64,000 nt of DNA from an uncultured Chlamydiae bacterium (lineage in GTDB: Bacteria; Chlamydiota; Chlamydiia; Chlamydiales; Rhabdochlamydiaceae): assembly GCA_903824495.1 (NCBI GenBank), contig CAIJXB010000026.1, positions 240,876-304,875 on the forward strand, given 5' to 3'. Below are positions 49,221-56,745 of this stretch, one piece after another. How positions within the stretch are numbered: position 1 is the stretch's first letter; each line of letters opens with the position of its first letter. The translations under genes and the position numbers were made by a program. A model generated the notes under the pieces. It saw nothing but the letters and a program-made list of their open reading frames with translations, ran no database searches and was not told the DNA's origin.

Positions 49221-50186
49221 ATGCAATTTAAAGGACGCTCTCTTTATAACCTTTTAAAAATTAGTTTAAAGGAAGATCCGACGATCCGGGTAGAGTCTTG
49301 GCAGATCGAAAACTATCGAGCCCTTTCTTTGGAAGACCTTTTAGATCGCCTTCAAAAGTTTGGGATTTCTTTGACCACAGAGAGCTTTCTTCTCTATGCC
49401 GAAAATTGCGATACTCCAGAAGAACTTTTAGAGTGCCTTTGGGTCGATGAGTCCGATGTTGAAGGGCAAGATAAAGTGTATCTTCCTCTTTTTGAGCTCT
49501 GGAGACGTCTAGTCCCTGAGAAACAAAGCCTTTCTATTTTCTGTGATGAGCTTGATGAGCTTATCCAAATGTATGATGACGAGCTTTTAGAAAGCGAAGA
49601 GCCTTTGCAAAAAGCACTTGAGGAGCTAGAAGACATTTTAGATCAAAGTATCGATCAAGGCGCCGATCCTCAGGACGTTTTTGAGTCGGTCATGGGCTAC
49701 ATGGCGCATGATGTAGAGCAGTTTTTATATGATTATATTTTGGACCTAATGGAATCTAGTAATGAGCTCTACGCTTCAGAGCTCATCGATGGAATGAGTC
49801 CTTACGTCTCTGAAAGAAAATGGTTCGATCTTTTAAAAGCTCGCCTTTTTTCCCTTTCTAATTCTCCAGAAACCTTTGTGCTGCTTTCAAGAATTTTGGA
49901 GCAGGAAGAAGAGTCTCCTGATTTAGAATTTTTGATTGAACTCGGACAGTTTGTGATCCAACTTGAAGATGTCGCTCTCTTTTTAAAGTCTAGCAAGATG
50001 ATGCTTCCTCTTATTCAAACAGAAGAAGATTTACTTGAAGTATTAGAGCTTCTTGTTTCTTGCTGTCGCTATCTCGACAAGGAATCCCTTACTGAAAAAG
50101 TAGAGCAGTATATGGAAAAAAGAGGGAAAGAGTCTATTCAAGAAGGCGTAACCATGACCCTTAAGTTTTTATCAGAGCTTCGATGA
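49221..50186 (+). CDS. Acidic helical protein, unknown
   Basis: 321 residues, strongly acidic (many D/E, for example ELDELIQMYDDELLESEEPL), Leu-rich and helical, probably a repeat-like solenoid. No signal peptide, no recognised motif. Probably a conserved chlamydial protein. The start has weak Shine-Dalgarno support. Its stop overlaps the next gene's ATG by four bases, so the two are translated together; that gene encodes an exported barrel, so a link to the envelope is possible. Divergent from the pseudopilin operon. Confidence 0.7.
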   Translation: MQFKGRSLYNLLKISLKEDPTIRVESWQIENYRALSLEDLLDRLQKFGISLTTESFLLYAENCDTPEELLECLWVDESDVEGQDKVYLPLFELWRRLVPEKQSLSIFCDELDELIQMYDDELLESEEPLQKALEELEDILDQSIDQGADPQDVFESVMGYMAHDVEQFLYDYILDLMESSNELYASELIDGMSPYVSERKWFDLLKARLFSLSNSPETFVLLSRILEQEEESPDLEFLIELGQFVIQLEDVALFLKSSKMMLPLIQTEEDLLEVLELLVSCCRYLDKESLTEKVEQYMEKRGKESIQEGVTMTLKFLSELR

Positions 50187-51028
50187 GACGTTTTGGATTA
50201 GCAGCGATTTTTTTCACTTCTACTGTGCTCATTGCAAATCCTCCGCCTATCGGCAATTTTGCCTTGCCGATCTCTCAACAGGTAGGGCCCCTTGTTAGCT
50301 TTGGGGAAAACATTCTTGATAAAGGGCAGGTTATAACATACCTATTTGCGGATGCATTTATAGGAAATGATTCATATGAAGTGGATGTGATTCCAAGCGT
50401 TGTGTATGGGATTCGAGATGATCTTTCACTATTTTTACAAGTTCCCGTTTCTCCCGGAATTAAAGAGGGCAAGGATTATTCTGCTGGATTTGAAGACATG
50501 TCACTTCAACTTGAGTATGTATTTGTAAATACTGCAAATTCCTATTCTACAATACAAGCAACGCTTGTTGGAAATGTTACATTTCCAACAGGCTCTTCCA
50601 CGAAAAATCCCCCGACAGGGTATGGATCGACAAGTTTTCTTCTAGGTTCAACGTTTTGTTATACAACCCAGGACTGGGTTGCGTTTACATCTCCTGGAGC
50701 GATCCTTACCACATCAAGTGGGGGAACAGAGTTCGGGGATTCTGTCCTCTATCAATTTGGTTTCGCTCGAAATATCCCAAGTCCTTGCGGCTGGATCTTT
50801 GCTGGAATGGTAGAATTTGATGGTCAGTATTCGTGGAAAAATACCATCAAGGGAAAAACAGATCCAAATTCTGGTGGGAATATCATTTATCTCACTCCGT
50901 CGATTTGGGTTTCTTCTGAGAGGATCATTTTGCAGTTTGGTGTAGGCTATCCGATTGTTCAACGCCTATTTGGAAATCAATCCAAACAGTGGCTCTCGTT
51001 CGATTTTAATTTAGGTGTAACGTTTTAA
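50183..51028 (+). CDS. Outer membrane beta-barrel protein
   Basis: 281 residues. Short signal peptide (MRRFGLAAIFFTSTVLIA) followed by strands of alternating aromatic/hydrophobic residues: VIPSVVYGIRDDLSLFLQV, LQLEYVFVNTANSYSTIQATL, WISS-type turns and IILQFGVGYPI. The C-terminal residue is Phe (FDFNLGVTF), the outer membrane assembly signal. It resembles the MetA-pathway/transport barrel families with about 12 strands; the substrate is unknown. Overlaps the preceding gene by ATGA. Confidence 0.78.
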   Translation: MRRFGLAAIFFTSTVLIANPPPIGNFALPISQQVGPLVSFGENILDKGQVITYLFADAFIGNDSYEVDVIPSVVYGIRDDLSLFLQVPVSPGIKEGKDYSAGFEDMSLQLEYVFVNTANSYSTIQATLVGNVTFPTGSSTKNPPTGYGSTSFLLGSTFCYTTQDWVAFTSPGAILTTSSGGTEFGDSVLYQFGFARNIPSPCGWIFAGMVEFDGQYSWKNTIKGKTDPNSGGNIIYLTPSIWVSSERIILQFGVGYPIVQRLFGNQSKQWLSFDFNLGVTF

Positions 51029-51102
51029 TCTAGTTTCTTTTTTTATTTTAAATTGTTTTTTTGTATTATAACTAAAAATTAATTGTGTTGGATGGGTGAA
51101 TT

Positions 51103-51600
51103 ATGACGACTTCTTTACAAGTAGAACGTCCACGGGTAGTAGACCAAACTCCTCGGATAGTGAACGACCGAAGAAGAGGTATTGCAATGGTTGCGCTTGT
51201 GGTTTTGGGAAGTCTAGGGCTTCTCATGACTCGCCACAAAATCCCTATAAATATTTCTTGGGGATTAGGGAATAAGCTCGGTGAACAAGACGATATCTAT
51301 GCTGAACTTTGTAAAAGGGCGGCAAAAAACGTCTACCTACCACAAGTTGGCAATGTTTTTGACGAAGTGATATATGCAGAAGTCGATCCTAAAAATCCTT
51401 CTTTATGTAAAGTACAAGATGCAGATGGTTCTTATCCTTTAGAGCTATCGTTGGGATTCCAATTACCAGGTTGCACTGCCCCTATTTCTGATGATGAAAA
51501 ACGCTCTCTTTCTCAGCAAGTGAACGTAACAGCAAATCCATTTAAACAAGTTGGACAAGAGTTAAAAGCTTGCTTTGAAATTGGCGCTATTGATTTTTAA
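51103..51600 (+). CDS. Single-pass membrane protein, unknown
   Basis: 165 residues. Polar, Arg-rich N-terminus (1-25), one transmembrane helix (about 27-43: GIAMVALVVLGSLGLLM), then a hydrophilic domain with four Cys (ELCKR, SLCKV, PGCTA, KACFE). Layout resembles the unknown at 62968-63681 (short tail, K/R-rich turn, single helix, Cys-containing C-terminal domain) but I see no convincing sequence identity. Upstream an AT-rich TATTATAAC could hold a -10. Followed by a long hairpin at 51636-51672. Confidence 0.65.
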   Translation: MTTSLQVERPRVVDQTPRIVNDRRRGIAMVALVVLGSLGLLMTRHKIPINISWGLGNKLGEQDDIYAELCKRAAKNVYLPQVGNVFDEVIYAEVDPKNPSLCKVQDADGSYPLELSLGFQLPGCTAPISDDEKRSLSQQVNVTANPFKQVGQELKACFEIGAIDF

Positions 51601-51635
51601 AAAAATCTAAATTCAAAAATGTGAACGTTTGACAA

Positions 51636-51672
51636 GCCGATCTTTCCCTGATAGATTCAGGAAAAGATCGGC
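51636..51672 (+). promoter_or_regulatory. Long imperfect hairpin in the ABC transporter leader
   Basis: GCCGATCTTTCCCTGA pairs with TCAGGAAAAGATCGGC around a short loop: 16 positions with one mismatch. It lies 35 bases after one gene and 13 bases before the ATG at 51686. No U-tract follows, so a leader element, an operator or a transcript barrier are all open. Confidence 0.6.
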
Positions 51673-51685
51673 ATGGAAAAAACAA

Positions 51686-53419
51686 ATGAAACGTTCCCTA
51701 TCCAAAAAACATTTTCTTGAAGTCATACATGCGTTAGCGCCTTCAAAAAAGCTAACGATTCCGACCTTTAAAGGAAGATGGGCAGATCTATTTATTTTTA
51801 TCCTTTTGACTTTTTTGGGGTTTGGTTTTTTTGTATATGCAAAACAGTTTACAGCTCCTTTACAAACAAAAGTAGTCATTGATCTATCCCTTACTCATTT
51901 GCCAAAATATGCCTTTTTTTCTCTTTCAAGGGTCTGCTTGGCCTATATCGTTTCTTTTGTTTTTAGTTTGGTATGGGGTTATTGGTCAGCAAAAGATCAC
52001 AGAGCTGAAAAAATTTTGATCCCTCTATTAGATGTTTTTCAAAGCATTCCAATTTTGGGCTTTATGCCCGGACTTGTTCTAGCCCTTGTTGCTTTTTTCC
52101 CGGTTACGAATGAAGGTCTTGAGCTCGCAGCGATCTTGATGATTTTCACAAGCCAAGCTTGGAACATGGCATTTGGAGTGTATCACTCCATACGTACGAT
52201 ACCTCAAGAGCAAGTACAATGCGCAACATTTTATAGATTTACAGGATTTCAAAGATTTAGATGGTTAGAGCTTCCGTGTAGCGCGATCAGCTTAATTTGG
52301 AATAGCATTATGAGTGTAGCTGGTGGTTGGTTTTTCCTCATGCTGAGTGAAGCCTTCAGACTCGGAAATAAAGACTTTCGATTGCCGGGGCTTGGATCTT
52401 ATATGAGCGTTGCAGCAGATCAGGGGAACATTTCGGCAATGTGCTATGCAATTGCCACGATGATTCTACTCATCATCCTTTTAGATCAGCTCGTTTGGAG
52501 ACCTTTGATTGTTTGGTCTCAGAAATTTCGTTTTGAATCGATCTCTTCTACTTCTCCTGCAGAATCTTGGTTCTTGAATGTTCTTAAAAGCTCTTTTTTA
52601 ATTTCCAAAGTTCACACTTTTTTTCGCTCTTTCAAAATGCAACTTAAAATTCCTGAGTTCAAAGAGGCCCTTGCGCTTTGGATCAGTCGCGTAGGACTTT
52701 TTTTTTTATTGCTTCTCTTGGGAACTGCCTGTTTTCATCTTGCCTATCAACTCAAAGGTGTGACTTTTGATCAGTGGGTTCTTTTATTTCAAAGACTGGG
52801 GCTGACCTTTGGCCGTGTGATGCTTTGTCTTATCATTAGTACACTTATTGCTGTTCCATTAGGTCTCATGATCGGACTTTCTAAAACATTATCAAGTAAG
52901 TTAGAGCCGATTCTTCAGGTCGCAGCATCCTTCCCCGGGAGTTTGTTATTTCCAGCTCTATTATGGTTTTTTAGTTTAATCAAGATCTCTTTGGGATTTG
53001 GCAGTGTGATCTTGATGCTTGCAGGCACCGGTTGGTATGTTCTTTTCAATGTGATTGCAGGGGTGAATGCCATACCTTCAGACCTTAAAGAAGTGGCTAA
53101 AAGTTTTCATTATAGCAGACTTCAAAGATTTAGATGGTTGCATGTACCTGGGATATTTCCTTATCTGATGACAGGTATTGTGACAGCCTCAGGTGGAGCT
53201 TGGAACGTAAGCATTGTTGCAGAGTATATCTCTTATAAGGGTCAGGTTAGAATGACACCAGGGATTGGATCTTCCATCAACTTAGCAGCTCAAGAAGGAG
53301 ACATCCCTCTTTTGATTGCAAGCGTTTTGGTGATGGTCTTTGTTGTGGCACTTTGGAACTATCAAGTGTGGCTTAGGCTGTATCACTATTCGGAAAAGCG
53401 ATTTTCTCTGAACTATTAA
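51686..53419 (+). CDS. ABC transporter permease with two fused membrane domains
   Basis: 577 residues from the ATG at 51686; a TTG at 51629 would put the leader hairpin inside the coding region and has no ribosome binding site. Two BPD_transp-type units follow each other, each with about six helices and its own EAA loop: QVQCATFYRFTGFQRFRWLELP near 175 and LKEVAKSFHYSRLQRFRWLHVPG near 470. The shared QRFRWL shows the duplication. Typical of nitrate/sulfonate/bicarbonate-class importers; the substrate is unknown and no binding protein is nearby. Confidence 0.85.
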   Translation: MKRSLSKKHFLEVIHALAPSKKLTIPTFKGRWADLFIFILLTFLGFGFFVYAKQFTAPLQTKVVIDLSLTHLPKYAFFSLSRVCLAYIVSFVFSLVWGYWSAKDHRAEKILIPLLDVFQSIPILGFMPGLVLALVAFFPVTNEGLELAAILMIFTSQAWNMAFGVYHSIRTIPQEQVQCATFYRFTGFQRFRWLELPCSAISLIWNSIMSVAGGWFFLMLSEAFRLGNKDFRLPGLGSYMSVAADQGNISAMCYAIATMILLIILLDQLVWRPLIVWSQKFRFESISSTSPAESWFLNVLKSSFLISKVHTFFRSFKMQLKIPEFKEALALWISRVGLFFLLLLLGTACFHLAYQLKGVTFDQWVLLFQRLGLTFGRVMLCLIISTLIAVPLGLMIGLSKTLSSKLEPILQVAASFPGSLLFPALLWFFSLIKISLGFGSVILMLAGTGWYVLFNVIAGVNAIPSDLKEVAKSFHYSRLQRFRWLHVPGIFPYLMTGIVTASGGAWNVSIVAEYISYKGQVRMTPGIGSSINLAAQEGDIPLLIASVLVMVFVVALWNYQVWLRLYHYSEKRFSLNY

Positions 53420-53433
53420 TGAGGCATTAAAAA

Positions 53434-54705
53434 ATGAAACCATTATGTGAAGCTAAAAATATTGGGAAAGATTTTCTGCTTCCCCACGGGCAAACGCTTC
53501 ATGTACTAGATAAGGTGAATATAGAAGTATATCCAGAGGAAGTCGTTGCAATCATTGGTCCTTCAGGATGTGGAAAATCCACATTCTTACGAATCTTGGC
53601 AGGACTTGAGACCCCAACTCAGGGAGAGATTCTTTATAACGGACAAGTAGAAACAGGTCTTTTGCCTTCGAGCGCACTTGTTTTTCAGTCGTTTGCGCTG
53701 TATCCATGGATGACAGTGCAAGAGAATGTAGAAGTTGTACTCAAAGCGATGGGACAGGAAAATACAGAAAAAGAAGTCAAAGAAACACTTGCGATGGTAG
53801 GGCTCTTAGGTTTTGAGCAGTCATATCCAAGAGAGATTTCAGGAGGAATGAAACAAAGAGTTGGACTTGCAAGAGCCTTGGTACGCAATCCAAAAATCTT
53901 ACTCATGGACGAGCCTTTTAGTGCAGTGGATGCCTTTACAGCAGAGGGACTTCGCAGCGAAGTTTTGAATATCTGGGCGCAAAAAGGAAAAAATCTCAGC
54001 TCGATTGTTCTCATTTCTCACGATATTGAAGAAGTTGCATATATGGCAGATCGAATCATTGTTCTAAAACCAAATCCCGGACATGTGCATCTTGTCATAG
54101 AAAACAAAATGGCTAGACCGCGAGATCATCATAGCCCTGAATTTTTAAGCCTTGTAGATAAACTGCATAGCACTTATGCCGCGGTAGTTGAACAAAAAGA
54201 TGAACTAACTCCTTTAGAGCAAATGACAACAGCTCTTCTTCCTGTAAGCAGTGATGAGATCATTGGGTTACTTAGGTATGTTAGTAGAAGTGGAGGAGTA
54301 GAAGAACTTTACAAGGTTGGGGTTGATAGTAATCAACACTTTGATCGAGTGGTTCTTGTCGCTCAAGCTGCTGAGCTTTTAAATTTTGTAGGGATCCATC
54401 ACAAATCTGTAAAGCTCACAGAAATAGGTAAATCGTATCTTTCTATTAAAGATCACGAGCGCCGGTTGCTTTGGAATGAGCAACTTTTAACGATTCCTCT
54501 TTTTGCCAAAGTTTGTGAGAAAATAAAACAGATGCCAAAGCATTGCATGGATAGGTTACAGCTTATTGCTTTTCTAACAAAGGAGCTTCCTCAAGAAGAC
54601 GCGGAGACTCAGCTCAAGGTTTTAACTCGTTGGGCTCGTTACGGAAATCTATTTACCTATCATAGACAAGATCAAGCGTATAGGTTGTCCTCTGAAAAGA
54701 ACTGA
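53434..54705 (+). CDS. ABC transporter ATP-binding protein with C-terminal AAA-associated domain
   Basis: 423 residues. Walker A GPSGCGKST, Q-loop, signature SGGMKQRVGLARA, Walker B ILLMDEP, H-loop SHDIEEVAYMADR within residues 1-230. Residues about 255-420 form an extra winged-helix-like part (LTPLEQMTTALLPVSSDEII..., FVGIHHKSVKLTEIGKSYL), the AAA-associated C-terminal domain of this importer subfamily. ATG nine bases after GAGG, 14 bases after the permease. Energises uptake together with that permease. Confidence 0.9.
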   Translation: MKPLCEAKNIGKDFLLPHGQTLHVLDKVNIEVYPEEVVAIIGPSGCGKSTFLRILAGLETPTQGEILYNGQVETGLLPSSALVFQSFALYPWMTVQENVEVVLKAMGQENTEKEVKETLAMVGLLGFEQSYPREISGGMKQRVGLARALVRNPKILLMDEPFSAVDAFTAEGLRSEVLNIWAQKGKNLSSIVLISHDIEEVAYMADRIIVLKPNPGHVHLVIENKMARPRDHHSPEFLSLVDKLHSTYAAVVEQKDELTPLEQMTTALLPVSSDEIIGLLRYVSRSGGVEELYKVGVDSNQHFDRVVLVAQAAELLNFVGIHHKSVKLTEIGKSYLSIKDHERRLLWNEQLLTIPLFAKVCEKIKQMPKHCMDRLQLIAFLTKELPQEDAETQLKVLTRWARYGNLFTYHRQDQAYRLSSEKN

Positions 54706-55116
54706 TTAAACCTCATATCGTACATCTTTAGAAATCATAGAACATGTAGATGGACAGCATTTTGCTTTAGTATATTCTTTCAATGTCAGTCCTGCCACTT
54801 TAGCTGTCCTACAACATTCTGATTTTTTAAATCCTACAGGCGGGAGATCGATATCCGATAGCACAGGACCCAGCACACAGCTCGATAGAAGATCTAGAGG
54901 ATTGTGCTCCTGATCCAACAAAAATATAGGTATGTAGCAAACGTTGCACAGCGCCATTTCCCCACACATGAATTGGCTGCAGGCATAAGCTTCTAAAGCA
55001 GATACTGCTATACATCCGATCCGTTTTTCAAGGGAGCTTGAGGCTGGAACTTCTTTTTCTATCTTTTGGTGGAGTGCGTTGATATGGGAGATTTCTGTAT
55101 TGAAGCAAGTGAACAT
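54706..55116 (-). CDS. Cys-rich small protein, unknown
   Basis: 136 residues with 12 Cys, including paired CC (SECCRTAK, AKCCPSTC) and MCGEMALCNVC. No signal peptide or transmembrane helix is clear; a hydrophobic stretch lies at about 60-70. The spacing does not match a zinc ribbon. The content suggests disulphide cross-links outside the cytosol or metal binding. Converges with the ABC ATPase, the stops being adjacent. I find no family. Confidence 0.55.
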   Translation of the reverse strand: MFTCFNTEISHINALHQKIEKEVPASSSLEKRIGCIAVSALEAYACSQFMCGEMALCNVCYIPIFLLDQEHNPLDLLSSCVLGPVLSDIDLPPVGFKKSECCRTAKVAGLTLKEYTKAKCCPSTCSMISKDVRYEV

Positions 55117-55307
55117 AGGCGTTTTCTCAAATTGGAATGAATAATGAGGATTATAGAGCGCTGCTTTATTGGTTTCAATTTTAAAAACTTAGGTGCGTAC
55201 CTAGCAAAATTTCATCAAAACATTGCATTGAATCTAAGAAGAAAATAATCTCTTACACTTTCGACGTGCGCAACTGAATCTGTAAAAAAATTAATTGAGG
55301 CCTTCTT

Positions 55308-56741
55308 ATGTTCATGCGTTATTTTTTGGGATTTTGCAGTCTATATGGTTGTCTTGAAGCTGATGAAGGTAAACTTACCTTTTTGTCTATGAATTGGCAG
55401 GTACCTCAAACCTATGATGAAGGTATGAAGCTTACGAGCTTATCGCTTCTTTCTATGGGTTCATATTTCACGGATCCTGCTTGTGCCATCGATCAGTACA
55501 TGACGAGTTTTGCAGCCATTAATGATCTTCCTCCGTCTCCTTACTTAAAAGGATCTTTAGATAGCTTTGTTACAGCTACAAAAAATTGGACATCTCTTGA
55601 TTTGAATGGCTATTTGAATACAGGATCTTTTGCAAAAGGGTTGCATAAGGCATATCTTGCTATGGGCATTGCTTTTGCGACTCCTTTGACTCCGCTTGGT
55701 CTTGTGGGGATTGCATGTCGCCATGCAGCAAGATGGATTGATCCGGAGCTTTTGACGATTTTAAAAGGAGAGCTTTTTCCTGTAGACCTTCTTTCTCCTT
55801 ACCAGTTCACAATTTCTACAGAAAATTGGTGCGGGATTGAAGGTGGGTATGCAATTAAAGAGGGAGGCGTGATCCCAATTGTCGAGTGGCCTATTTCAAA
55901 TCGCCTCGAAGCTCTTATTGAAAATATTAGAGATAGAAGACCTGATGTTCTTTGTCTACAAGAGATCTTCAATGTAAACCATGCGAGGTACATTGCTTAT
56001 AGGCTCAAAGACCTTTATGCGAATTTTGTCTTTGGTTGCGGTAGCAAAGATGTAGGCCCCGGTTCTGGACTCTTTTTTGCTACGGTATTTGATATAGATA
56101 AGGCCGTCTTCCAACCATTCACGCAAGAAGAATTGGCGGGAGCTGCCGTTCACTGCGGAAAAGGGATTTTAGAAGTTGATCTTAAAGATTCTAAAGGAGC
56201 GATTGCAACAATTTATGCACTACATTTGAATCACTCTGAAAAGCCAGAAAAAGCAAATGAAGAGCCTGATGCTCAAAGAGCTCGAAAAGCTGAAATGGAC
56301 GCTGTCTTAGAAAAAATAGAAAAAGGTGGAGATCGTAACGTGATAGTTCTTGGTGATTTGAATATGGACAATCAAGAAATTCAAGATCAAAATCTTTTAG
56401 AAAAATTTCAAAAGGACATGCAGTATATAAATCTCGAGGGAGAGGTAGAGCAATCTTGGGGAGGTGATGAGTGGTACGTCAAATTCTCTAATAGACCTGC
56501 TTTTTTTGAGCGATTTATCACTGCGACAGGCCTTATTGAAAAAGAGGTAAGTGTAGAACAAAGAACCCCTTCTTCAGCACTTGATTTGGATCACATCATG
56601 GTCCTTCTCAGAGATGAGTATACTCCAGAATTACAAGGTGTGCATCTTGAAGAAACAGGCTACGACCCAAGACAAATCTCTTGGGAGGCTCTTTCAGATC
56701 ATAGACCATTATCTGGTATTGTAACGATTAGAGATAGGTAA
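55308..56741 (+). CDS. Endonuclease/exonuclease/phosphatase-fold protein, possibly exported
   Basis: 477 residues. Weak N-terminal signal-like segment (MRYFLGFCSLYGCLEADE), then a unique part (about 20-165), then the EEP catalytic core with all key motifs: STENWCG (near 170), VLCLQEIF (near 216), YALHLNHSE (near 304), VLGDLNMD (near 347), DLDHIMV (near 427) and LSDHRPL (near 464). Members include sphingomyelinases, inositol phosphatases and nucleases. In an intracellular bacterium a lipid phosphodiesterase acting on the host is an attractive inference. ATG after GAGG. Confidence 0.75.
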   Translation: MFMRYFLGFCSLYGCLEADEGKLTFLSMNWQVPQTYDEGMKLTSLSLLSMGSYFTDPACAIDQYMTSFAAINDLPPSPYLKGSLDSFVTATKNWTSLDLNGYLNTGSFAKGLHKAYLAMGIAFATPLTPLGLVGIACRHAARWIDPELLTILKGELFPVDLLSPYQFTISTENWCGIEGGYAIKEGGVIPIVEWPISNRLEALIENIRDRRPDVLCLQEIFNVNHARYIAYRLKDLYANFVFGCGSKDVGPGSGLFFATVFDIDKAVFQPFTQEELAGAAVHCGKGILEVDLKDSKGAIATIYALHLNHSEKPEKANEEPDAQRARKAEMDAVLEKIEKGGDRNVIVLGDLNMDNQEIQDQNLLEKFQKDMQYINLEGEVEQSWGGDEWYVKFSNRPAFFERFITATGLIEKEVSVEQRTPSSALDLDHIMVLLRDEYTPELQGVHLEETGYDPRQISWEALSDHRPLSGIVTIRDR

Positions 56742-56745
56742 TGGA

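Noticed and set aside
55117..55307. Possible small gene or RNA in the gap before the EEP-fold gene
   Set aside because: Only a 5-bp inverted repeat (TAGGT...ACCTA) and a poor TTGCAT-N17-TAATCT promoter match; nothing that supports a gene.
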